Assembly: GCF_037201965.1 (NCBI RefSeq)
Contig: NZ_CP147518.1
Coordinates: 1,487,001-1,551,000, forward strand
DNA from: Spirosoma sp. SC4-14
GTDB lineage: Bacteria; Bacteroidota; Bacteroidia; Cytophagales; Spirosomataceae
Reading direction: 5' to 3'
Length of the DNA stretch: 64,000 nucleotides
Shown: in pieces, positions 17,744 to 25,562 of the stretch
Layout: each line of letters starts with the position of its first letter
How positions within the stretch are numbered: position 1 is the stretch's first letter
Program-made: the position numbers and the translations under genes
Notes under the pieces: model-generated
What the model was told of the DNA's origin: nothing
What the model saw: the letters and a program-made list of their open reading frames with translations, nothing else
Databases searched by the model: none

Positions 17744-20113
17744 ATGCTCACAAACTACATCAAAATTGCCTGGCGGAACATTGTCCGCAACAAAACCTTC
17801 TCGGCCATCAACATTCTGGGATTGGCACTGGGTATGGCGTGTAGCCTGCTCATTTTTCTGTGGATTCAGGATGAGCGAAGTGTGGATAACTATCATGCCA
17901 ACGGCCCACAGCTTTATAACATTATGGAGCGCCAGTACTACGATGGTAAAGTTGTGGCCCACGGCGCTACCCCCGCTCTTCTGTCGGATGAGTTGAAAAA
18001 ACAGTTTCCTGAAATACGCTATGCTGCCGGATATACGGGCTGGGATGCCAATATGACCTTTGCCGTTGGCGATAAGGTAAACAAAGTGATGGGGCATTGG
18101 GCCGGGGCCGACTGGTTTAAGATGTTCAGTATTCCGCTGCTGGCCGGAACGCCACAAACCGCCCTCAATGAGCCAAATAATCTGGCCATTTCACGAAAAG
18201 TGGCCGATAACTATTTTGGTAGCCCACAGGCCGCCATCGGCAAGTCGATGCGGGTCGATAATGCCAAAGATTATCAGGTAACGGCAGTGTTTGACGATCT
18301 GCCCGAAAATTCGTCGGACAAATACGATTTTCTGCTGAACTGGCACGACTGCATCGACCGCAATAGCTGGATGAAAGAATGGGGTAACAACGGCCCCCGC
18401 ACCCGCATTATGGTAGAACCTAATACGGATGTGGTCAAACTGGAGGCTAAGCTTAAGTCGTTTCTGAATAAATACAACAAAGAACTTAACGAGAGCTTCA
18501 ACATCGAACTTTTTCTACAGCCATTCGGGCAGGCTTATTTGTACTCCAATTTCGAAAACGGTCAGCAATCGGGTGGGCGTATTGAGTATGTGCGGCTGTT
18601 TGCTATTGTAGCGGCCTTTTTGCTGCTGATTGCCTGCATCAACTTCATGAACCTGGCAACGGCCCGCTCGGCGCGTCGGGCGCGTGAGGTGGGCGTACGG
18701 AAAGTGATTGGTGCAATGCGGAGTCTGCTGGTTGGGCAGTTTGTTGGTGAGGCTCTGATGCTTACAGTATTGGCGCTGATTATTGCACTTGGCGTTGTGT
18801 ATTTGTTTTTGCCAGCGTTCAATTCACTAACGGGTAAACACATTAGTCTACAGCCAACTCAGGCTTCGTTCTGGGGCGTTATTCTGGGTATGACGCTGGC
18901 AACCGGCATCGTAGCAGGTAGTTATCCGGCACTGTTCCTGTCGTCGCTCAATCCGGTTCGGGTGCTGAAAGGTTCACTGAAATTTGGTTCGGGCGCCCGC
19001 CTGTTTCGTCAGGGGCTGGTAGTGTTCCAGTTTACCTTGTCGATGTTACTGATTGTTGGAACCATCGTTGTCTATCGGCAGGTCAACTACATACAGACCA
19101 AGAATCTGGGATATGATCGGGAAAACCTGATCCGACTATCGGCCGATGGCGAACTGGGTTCGAAATACGAAACATTCAAGGCCGAAATTCAGCAATTGCC
19201 GGGCGTCCAGACGGTGTCGTACATGGACGAATCGCCTACCAATCTGGGCAGCAGCACGGGGGGCGTAGAATGGGTCGGTAAAGACCCCAACGTAAATATT
19301 CAGTTCACACAGACGGGCGTAGGCTACGACTTTGCGAAAACGCTCAACGTGAAAGTACATGGCCGCGATTTCTCGAAAGAATACGGCATGGATTCGACCA
19401 ACTATCTGGTCAATGAGGCCGCTGTGAAACGCATTGGCTATAAAAATCCGGTTGGTCAACCAATAACCATGTGGGGCAAACCCGGCAAGATTATTGGCGT
19501 GATGGAAGACTTTCATTTTCAGTCACTGCATGAGCCCATCCAGCCCCTGATTCTTCGCCTGAACCCGAAAGCCTCGGGTCGAAGCATCCTGATTCGGACG
19601 CAGCCGGGTCAGACCAAACAGGCGCTGACGAGTCTGGAAGGCTTCTGCAAAGCGTTTAATCCAAAGTTTCCATTCAGTTATCAGTTTGTTGACGAAGAAT
19701 ATGAGAAGCTATATAAAAGCGAAACCATAGTGGGAAGTCTGGCTAATTATTTTGCGTTTCTGGCCATTTTCATCTCGTGTCTGGGGCTGTTTGGCCTGTC
19801 GGCCTTTACGGCCGAGCAGCGGACGAAGGAAATTGGTGTTCGCAAAGTGCTGGGTGCTTCGGTAAACAGCATTGTTGGCCTACTCTCGCAGGATTTTCTG
19901 AAACTGGTTTTACTGGCTATTGTCATTGCGTCGCCACTTGCCTGGTATGTGATGAACAACTGGCTCCAGGGCTTTGCCTATAAGACCGATATTACGTGGT
20001 GGATATTCGCGCTGGCGGGCGTGCTGGCCGTTCTGATTGCCTTTTTTACGGTCAGTTTCCAAAGCATTAAAGCCGCGTTGATGAACCCGGTGAAATCACT
20101 TCGATCGGAATAA
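17744..20113 (+). CDS. FtsX/MacB-type permease (block B, permease 1)
   Basis: A 789-residue permease of the prefixless type that serves as reference for the rest: MLTNYIKIAWRNIVRNKTFS enters TM1 (about 20-42), a first periplasmic domain runs to about 280, the first FtsX domain starts at 285 (LFAIVAAFLLLIACINFMNLATA), TM5 is 425-445, the second periplasmic domain follows with GVMEDFHFQSLH and FSYQFVDEEY, and the second FtsX domain starts at 669 (AEQRTKEIGVRKVLGAS, then SPLAWYVMNNWLQGFAYK). The tail is NPVKSLRSE. After TM1 it has RSVDNYHANG instead of the common LSYDRY, a variation shared with permease C3 (RSVNGFHQNL). Eight predicted helices would let one chain replace the MacB permease dimer. 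No ATPase domain is present. Confidence 0.93.
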   Translation: MLTNYIKIAWRNIVRNKTFSAINILGLALGMACSLLIFLWIQDERSVDNYHANGPQLYNIMERQYYDGKVVAHGATPALLSDELKKQFPEIRYAAGYTGWDANMTFAVGDKVNKVMGHWAGADWFKMFSIPLLAGTPQTALNEPNNLAISRKVADNYFGSPQAAIGKSMRVDNAKDYQVTAVFDDLPENSSDKYDFLLNWHDCIDRNSWMKEWGNNGPRTRIMVEPNTDVVKLEAKLKSFLNKYNKELNESFNIELFLQPFGQAYLYSNFENGQQSGGRIEYVRLFAIVAAFLLLIACINFMNLATARSARRAREVGVRKVIGAMRSLLVGQFVGEALMLTVLALIIALGVVYLFLPAFNSLTGKHISLQPTQASFWGVILGMTLATGIVAGSYPALFLSSLNPVRVLKGSLKFGSGARLFRQGLVVFQFTLSMLLIVGTIVVYRQVNYIQTKNLGYDRENLIRLSADGELGSKYETFKAEIQQLPGVQTVSYMDESPTNLGSSTGGVEWVGKDPNVNIQFTQTGVGYDFAKTLNVKVHGRDFSKEYGMDSTNYLVNEAAVKRIGYKNPVGQPITMWGKPGKIIGVMEDFHFQSLHEPIQPLILRLNPKASGRSILIRTQPGQTKQALTSLEGFCKAFNPKFPFSYQFVDEEYEKLYKSETIVGSLANYFAFLAIFISCLGLFGLSAFTAEQRTKEIGVRKVLGASVNSIVGLLSQDFLKLVLLAIVIASPLAWYVMNNWLQGFAYKTDITWWIFALAGVLAVLIAFFTVSFQSIKAALMNPVKSLRSE

Positions 20114-20114
20114 A

Positions 20115-20186
20115 AACAGCCCCCTAACCCCCAAAGGGGGCATTAGTCTGAGTAACAACTCCCCCTTCGGGGGCAGGGGGGCTGTT
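20115..20186. repeat. junction palindrome family I, copy 1
   Basis: This 72-bp near-perfect inverted repeat begins one base after the TAA of permease B1 and ends at the base before the ATG of B2. The outer arms are AACAGCCCCCT and AGGGGGGCTGTT; inside lie two GC hairpins, CCCCCAAAGGGGG and CCCCCTTCGGGGG (UUCG loop). The central spacer here is CATTAGTCTGAGTAACAACT. The element can fold as one long hairpin or as a three-way junction. Confidence 0.85.
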
Positions 20187-22610
20187 ATGCTACGAAACTA
20201 CATCAAAATCGCCTGGCGGAATCTGGTCCGCAACAAAGCCTTTTCGGCTATCAACATTGTTGGCCTGGCGCTTGGGCTGGCTACCTGCCTGCTCATTAGC
20301 CTGTACGTCTTCAATGAACTGAGCTACGACCGCTATAGCGATAAAGCGAACCGAATGGTGCGAGTGGTTTTTCGGGGCACTATGGATGGCGGTCAGATTA
20401 ATGAGGCTAATGTGATGCCGCCCGTTGCCCAGACACTGAAAGCCGATTATCCCGAAGTGGAAGAAGCCACACGACTACAGAGTGTAGGCTATCCAACGAT
20501 CAACATCGGCGATAAAACCTTTCGGGATGAGCGGCTTGCTTATGCCGATTCTAATTTCTTTCAGGTATTCGCATTGCCTTTGGTTGAAGGCGATGCCAAA
20601 ACAGCACTGGTTCAGCCAGGCACTGCTGTTATTACCCGGGCATTGGCGCAGAAGTTTTTCGGCAATGCGAATCCACTGGGAAAGTCTATAAGCATTAAAA
20701 GCTGGAATGCACTCTTCCGGGTGACGGGCGTAATTGACAAAATACCGGTCAATTCGCATTTTCATTTCGATATGTTTATGTCGATGGCAGGACTTCCCGA
20801 TGCCAAATCGCCTTCCTGGATGACGTCGGGCTACTACACCTATCTGGTTCTGCCCAAAGGATATGATCCGGCAAAGCTGGAAGCGAAGTTGCCACAAATG
20901 GTCAGCAAATACATGGGACCACAGCTTCAGAAGGCTTTCGGAATGACTATTACGCAGTTCCGTCAGAAAGGCAACGACGTCAGCTTTCTGCTGCAACCCT
21001 TAACCGATATTCATCTGCGCTCGAATCTGACGGGCGAAATGGAAGCGAACGGCGATATTCAATACGTCTATATTTTTGGGGCTATTGCCCTGTTTATGTT
21101 GGTTGTTGCCTGTATCAACTTCATGAATCTGAGCACCGCCGGTGCGTCGAAACGGGCCAAAGAAGTGGGCATTCGAAAAGTGATGGGCTCGGTGCGGCAG
21201 AGTCTGGCCAGTCAGTTTCTGATTGAGTCGCTACTCCTAACAGCAATTGCTCTGGCTTTGGCTGTTGGGCTGGTTTATCTCACACTGCCACTCTTCAATG
21301 AACTGGCCGGAAAAGCGCTTCATTTCAATTTTTTGGCTACACCCTGGCTGCTGCCAGGTCTGGTGTTGCTGGGCGTTGTGGTGGGGGTGCTGGCCGGCAG
21401 TTATCCTGCTTTTTTCCTGTCGTCGTTTAAACCTGTTCAGGTACTGAAAGGTGCCAGGTTCACAGGTGGCCGGAAGAGTATCGGTCTGCGGAGTGGGCTG
21501 GTTGTGGTTCAGTTCTTTATTTCGATAACGCTGATGATCGGCACAACGGTGGTTTATCGGCAGCTCAACTTTATCCAGAACAAACGATTGGGCTACGAGA
21601 AAGACCAGGTGCTGGTGTTACCCGAAACGTGGCTCCTCGACAAAAAAGAAGAGGTGTTCCGCAATCAGATCATGCAGGACCCTCGGGTGGTCAATGTTAG
21701 CACATCGGGCTACCTGCCAGCCGGGCCAAGCAATAACAACAACTACATGGTTTATCCCGAAACCAATTCGACCCAGTTGGTAAAGACAGTTCGGTACGAC
21801 GTCGACTATAACTACATTCCGACGCTGGGGATGCAGATGGCCTACGGGCGAAATTTCTCGAAAGCGTATGGCACCGATTCGTCGGGTATTATCCTGAATG
21901 AGACAGCCGCCCGAACATTCGGCTGGAACGGCAATGCGCTGGGCCATACCATTACCCATACCGAAAACGACGGGAAACCGGGCGTTTACAGAGTGATTGG
22001 CGTCGTCAAAGATTTTCATTTTCGCTCGATGCACGAAGCCATTACACCGCTGGTGATGGTATTGGGAAAGAACTCAGGAACCGTTATTGTGAAAATTAAG
22101 ACGAAAGACATTAGTGGGCTTCTGGCTACGCTGAAGCAACAGTGGGAGAAGCTGACTACCGATGCACCGTTTAATTACTCGTTCCTCGACGAACGCTTCA
22201 ACAATACGTATCTGGCTGAACAGAAAACAGGTCGAATTCTGGGCTTTTTTGCGGGACTAACCATATTCGTGGCCTGTCTGGGTTTGTTTGGTCTGGCAAC
22301 ATTCATGGCCGAGCAACGTACTAAAGAAATCGGTGTTCGCAAAGTGCTGGGAGCCAGTGTGCCGAGTATTGTTGGGCTGCTCTCCCGCGATTTTCTGAAA
22401 CTGGTTGCCATTGCCATCGTGCTGGCGAGCCCCGTTGCCGGGTATACTATGAACAAGTGGTTACAGGATTTTGCCTATAAGATCACTATTGAGTGGTGGA
22501 TGTTCGTGCTGGCGGGTGTGCTAGCCGTTCTCATTGCGTTACTAACTGTAAGTTTTCAATCGATCCGGGCCGCATTGATGAACCCGGTGAAATCACTGCG
22601 GTCGGAATAA
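20187..22610 (+). CDS. FtsX/MacB-type permease (block B, permease 2)
   Basis: 807 residues, the same eight-helix plan as B1. TM1 about 20-42 (FSAINIVGLALGLATCLLIS), then the common LSYDRYSDKANRMVRV; the first FtsX domain starts near 297 (LVVACINFMNLSTAGASKRAKEVG), TM5 near 439-459, the second periplasmic domain carries GYLPAGPSNNNN and GVVKDFHFRSMH, and the second FtsX domain starts near 682 (AEQRTKEIGVRKVLGAS). The GYLPAGPSN segment and the LGMQMAYGRNFSKAY segment are shared with permease A2 (LGIKLAYGRNFSKAF), so the two look like closer relatives than their positions suggest. Its ATG directly follows palindrome copy 1. The downstream junction is of a different type, a GC-rich hairpin plus a 67-codon ORF. 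Confidence 0.93.
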   Translation: MLRNYIKIAWRNLVRNKAFSAINIVGLALGLATCLLISLYVFNELSYDRYSDKANRMVRVVFRGTMDGGQINEANVMPPVAQTLKADYPEVEEATRLQSVGYPTINIGDKTFRDERLAYADSNFFQVFALPLVEGDAKTALVQPGTAVITRALAQKFFGNANPLGKSISIKSWNALFRVTGVIDKIPVNSHFHFDMFMSMAGLPDAKSPSWMTSGYYTYLVLPKGYDPAKLEAKLPQMVSKYMGPQLQKAFGMTITQFRQKGNDVSFLLQPLTDIHLRSNLTGEMEANGDIQYVYIFGAIALFMLVVACINFMNLSTAGASKRAKEVGIRKVMGSVRQSLASQFLIESLLLTAIALALAVGLVYLTLPLFNELAGKALHFNFLATPWLLPGLVLLGVVVGVLAGSYPAFFLSSFKPVQVLKGARFTGGRKSIGLRSGLVVVQFFISITLMIGTTVVYRQLNFIQNKRLGYEKDQVLVLPETWLLDKKEEVFRNQIMQDPRVVNVSTSGYLPAGPSNNNNYMVYPETNSTQLVKTVRYDVDYNYIPTLGMQMAYGRNFSKAYGTDSSGIILNETAARTFGWNGNALGHTITHTENDGKPGVYRVIGVVKDFHFRSMHEAITPLVMVLGKNSGTVIVKIKTKDISGLLATLKQQWEKLTTDAPFNYSFLDERFNNTYLAEQKTGRILGFFAGLTIFVACLGLFGLATFMAEQRTKEIGVRKVLGASVPSIVGLLSRDFLKLVAIAIVLASPVAGYTMNKWLQDFAYKITIEWWMFVLAGVLAVLIALLTVSFQSIRAALMNPVKSLRSE

Positions 22611-22613
22611 ATG

Positions 22614-22697
22614 GCGGGGAGAGCGGGAGAGCGGGGCACTTCGTGCAGGGGTTGCTGGAAGGATAGGGACTAAGCCCCGCAACCCCGCTCTCCCCGC
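22614..22697. repeat. GC-rich hairpin after permease B2 (junction family II)
   Basis: GCGGGGAGAGCGGG (22614-22627) is the exact reverse complement of CCCGCTCTCCCCGC (22684-22697); GCACTTCGTGC forms a small hairpin inside. CCCGCTCTCCCCGC followed by CGAAGCACC also occurs in the junction before permease B1, so the two junctions share an element. Confidence 0.55.
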
Positions 22698-22748
22698 ACG
22701 AAGCACCTCGCTACCTCTGCACAAAGTACCTCATTCCCCTTAACAACC

Positions 22749-22952
22749 ATGAACAACGAAACTCTTGAACAAATCTACAATCAGATGTGCGCCCGGCGCG
22801 ATGCCATTAGTCTGCATTATCTGAACAATCGAGCCCTGAAACAGAACGATCCGGTAAGCTATGGTAAATACCAGAAAGAACTTCGGGACATTAACAAGCG
22901 GCTGCGCATTATCCGGCAGTGTATACCGGCCAACCCGGTGCTTGTAGTCTGA
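22749..22952 (+). CDS. small hypothetical protein, 67 residues, helical
   Basis: The ORF MNNETLEQIYNQMCARRDAISLHYLN... lies between permeases B2 and B3 on the same strand. The product is charged, predicted all-helical and without membrane segment or signal peptide, with a coiled-coil-like second half (YGKYQKELRDINKRLRIIRQ). The codon choice (CTG, GCC, CGG) resembles the neighbours. No family is recognised. The stop codon TGA is the first base triplet of a 16-bp tandem repeat. It may be a genuine small protein of the block or a chance frame; the start is a proper ATG. Confidence 0.5.
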   Translation: MNNETLEQIYNQMCARRDAISLHYLNNRALKQNDPVSYGKYQKELRDINKRLRIIRQCIPANPVLVV

Positions 22953-23035
22953 ATGATTGAATTGTTGAATGATTGAATTGTTGAATGATTGAATTGTTGA
23001 ATGATTGAATAAGCTCAATTCAATCATTCAACAAT
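22950..23035. repeat. 16-bp tandem repeat with 18-bp hairpin (junction family III)
   Basis: TGAATGATTGAATTGT occurs three times head to tail (22950-22997) plus a partial copy to 23010. The partial copy and its flank (22993-23010) pair perfectly over 18 bp with 23018-23035, with a 7-nt loop. The first TGA is the stop codon of the 67-codon ORF. The same unit occurs at 59664-59695. Confidence 0.8.
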
Positions 23036-23087
23036 CCCGTTAACCTTGAAATTTTAGTCGAAAATGCGTTGAAGATAATCATACATT

Positions 23088-25490
23088 ATGCTGAGAAATT
23101 ACCTGAAAATTGCGTGGCGGGGCTTGATGAAGAACCGCCTGTTCACGTTTCTGAACCTGCTGGGATTGGCCGCGGGACTGGCCGTTGCTTTGTTGCTCAT
23201 GCTCTATGTGACCGATGAGCTACAGTTCGACAAATACCACACCCATGCTGATCGGATCTACCGCGTTGGACTGACAGTAACCTTCGACGGGAAAAGTATG
23301 AAGTGGGCGAGTGCGCCAAATGCGATCGGGCCTACACTGAAAGCGGAGGTTCCCGGTGTTGAGCAGCAAACACGGTTATTGCATCACAACTTCGGACAAA
23401 CGGCATTTGTCAACTCGGGTGATCGCAAATTTGCCGAAAAGAAACTGTACTGGGCCGATGGGAGCTTTTTTTCGATATTCGACATTCCGCTTGTTAAAGG
23501 AAATCCTAAAACGGCGCTCGATGGCCCGCATAAAGTTGTGCTAAGTCAGGCTACTGCCGACCGCTATTTTGCGAATGAAAATCCAATCGGCAAAGTCCTC
23601 TATGTCGATAACCACGACACGCTGGAGGTGACGGGCGTGTATGAGAATGTTCCGGGTACCTCCACCATCGATGCCGATCTGATTGGTTCGTTCGCCAGTG
23701 TTGGCTGGGCCAAAGAGCTTTCGTGGAGCAATGCCAGTTTTGAAACTTTTCTGCTGTTAAGCCCGCAGGTGAATTCGGCTCAGATCGACAAACAACTGGC
23801 CGTTCTTATTAACAAACACGTTCCGAAAGCCGATCAATGGTATGGGGCATGGCTACAGCCATTGACCGACATTCACCTGTATTCGTCCGACATTACCAAT
23901 TCGAACACCATCCGTGTTGGCGACATTCGGCAGGTGAAAATTCTGCTGCTGCTGGCCATTGTAATTCTGCTGATTGCCTGCATCAACTACATGAATCTGG
24001 CCACAGCCCGCGCACAGATTCGTTTCCGTGAAGTGGGTGTTATCAAAACCGTTGGCGCATCGATGCGGCACCTGGTTAGCCGGTTTTATCTGGAAACCAG
24101 TCTGATGGTAAGTCTGGCCTTAGTGATTGCCATTAGTCTGGTAATAATATGCCTTCCGTTGTTCAATCAACTTACCGGAAAACAACTGAGTTATTGGGTG
24201 CTGCTGACTCCTCCGGTCTGGCTGGGCCTACTGTTGATCGGGGTAATAATTACGCTGGTTGCAGGATCTTATCCGGCGTTTTACCTATCGTCGTTTTCGC
24301 CAAAATATTTGCTCAGTACCACCTTCCGGAATCAGTCGGGCGCGGGGTTGCTGCGCCGGTCGCTGGTTGTGATTCAGTTTACGGCTTCGGTCGTGCTGAT
24401 GGTCAGTACGTTTATTTTCTACCGGCAGTTGCAGTTTATTCAAAACCAGAAATTGGGCTACGAGCCCACTCAGGTACTGGCCATCATGACATCGGGAGCT
24501 AAGGACAAACAGCAGATCGACGCACTGATGAACGACTACCGGACGCTGAGCAGTGTGGTCGATGTATGCCGGGCGCAGACTTTTCCGGGGAGTGGCGGCA
24601 GTGGTCGAGTGATCACCAAAGCCGATAACCAGAATACGAATTCGAGCGAAGGGATGGCCATCAAGACCAATCGGGTAGGGGCGGAGTTTTTGAATGTGCT
24701 GGGACTGAAACTGCTGGCTGGCAAAACATTGCCCGCTCTGAAAAATGAAAAAGACACCACGGTGCAGGTGGTGCTGAACAAAACGGCCGTCGATTATTTA
24801 GGCTTCACTCCTCAGAAAGCAATTGGCCAGAAAGCGCATAACCTCTTTGGCTGGGATCGTGCCGAAATTGTTGGCGTGGTCGATGATTTTCATTTCGAAT
24901 CGCTTCACCAGCCCATTGGCGCCTATGCCTTTCATAATGCCAATACGGAGGGGCGCCCGTATTTGCTGGTTAAAACCCATACGGCGCAGCTATCAGAAAC
25001 CATGCGCCAACTGGAGCGGGTTTTTCAGAAAGACATGCCCGATTCTGCCTTTGAATTCACATTCCTTGATGAATATCTGAATACGCTCTACCGCGCCGAG
25101 CAACGGACGGCAACGGTGGTACTGGTGTTTTCGGCATTGGCTATTCTGATTGCCTGTCTGGGATTGTTCGGTCTGGCGGCCTTTACGGCCGAACAGCGAA
25201 CGAAGGAAATTGGTGTTCGCAAAGTGCTGGGCGCATCGGTGTTCAATATTGTTGGCCTGTTATCGAAAGATTTCCTGAAGCTGGTACTAGTGGCTATTCT
25301 GGTAGCTGCACCTATTGCCTGGTATGCCATGAATGAGTGGTTACAAGGCTTTGCCTATCGCATCGCTATTGAGTGGTGGGTGTTTGTGCTGGCGGGCGTG
25401 CTGGCCGCTCTGGTTGCGTTCCTAACGGTTAGTTTTCAAAGTATTCGGGCCGCGTTGATGAACCCCGTAAAATCACTTCGATCGGAATAA
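23088..25490 (+). CDS. FtsX/MacB-type permease (block B, permease 3)
   Basis: An 800-residue prefixless permease. MLRNYLKIAWRGLMKNRLFTF leads into TM1 (FLNLLGLAAGLAVALLLMLYV); then LQFDKYHTHADRIYRV. First FtsX domain near 285 (LLIACINYMNLATARAQIRFREVGVIKTVGAS), where the usual G-I-R-K reads VIKTVG, an unusual coupling-helix variant. TM5 near 426-446, second periplasmic domain with GVVDDFHFESLHQP and FEFTFLDEYLNTLY, second FtsX domain near 678. It is the first permease after the tandem-repeat junction, and a family I palindrome follows one base after its stop. Confidence 0.93.
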   Translation: MLRNYLKIAWRGLMKNRLFTFLNLLGLAAGLAVALLLMLYVTDELQFDKYHTHADRIYRVGLTVTFDGKSMKWASAPNAIGPTLKAEVPGVEQQTRLLHHNFGQTAFVNSGDRKFAEKKLYWADGSFFSIFDIPLVKGNPKTALDGPHKVVLSQATADRYFANENPIGKVLYVDNHDTLEVTGVYENVPGTSTIDADLIGSFASVGWAKELSWSNASFETFLLLSPQVNSAQIDKQLAVLINKHVPKADQWYGAWLQPLTDIHLYSSDITNSNTIRVGDIRQVKILLLLAIVILLIACINYMNLATARAQIRFREVGVIKTVGASMRHLVSRFYLETSLMVSLALVIAISLVIICLPLFNQLTGKQLSYWVLLTPPVWLGLLLIGVIITLVAGSYPAFYLSSFSPKYLLSTTFRNQSGAGLLRRSLVVIQFTASVVLMVSTFIFYRQLQFIQNQKLGYEPTQVLAIMTSGAKDKQQIDALMNDYRTLSSVVDVCRAQTFPGSGGSGRVITKADNQNTNSSEGMAIKTNRVGAEFLNVLGLKLLAGKTLPALKNEKDTTVQVVLNKTAVDYLGFTPQKAIGQKAHNLFGWDRAEIVGVVDDFHFESLHQPIGAYAFHNANTEGRPYLLVKTHTAQLSETMRQLERVFQKDMPDSAFEFTFLDEYLNTLYRAEQRTATVVLVFSALAILIACLGLFGLAAFTAEQRTKEIGVRKVLGASVFNIVGLLSKDFLKLVLVAILVAAPIAWYAMNEWLQGFAYRIAIEWWVFVLAGVLAALVAFLTVSFQSIRAALMNPVKSLRSE

Positions 25491-25491
25491 A

Positions 25492-25562
25492 AACAGCCCC
25501 CTAACCCCCAAAGGGGGCATTAACCGAATAACAACTCCCCCTTCGGGGGTAGGGGGGCTGCT
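25492..25562. repeat. junction palindrome family I, copy 2
   Basis: 71 bp between the stop of permease B3 and the ATG of B4. The spacer reads CATTAACCGAATAACAACT, and the right arm ends GGGGGGCTGCT, so the terminal AAC/GTT pairing is partly lost. The junction with its flanking codons closely resembles copy 6 in block C. Confidence 0.85.
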
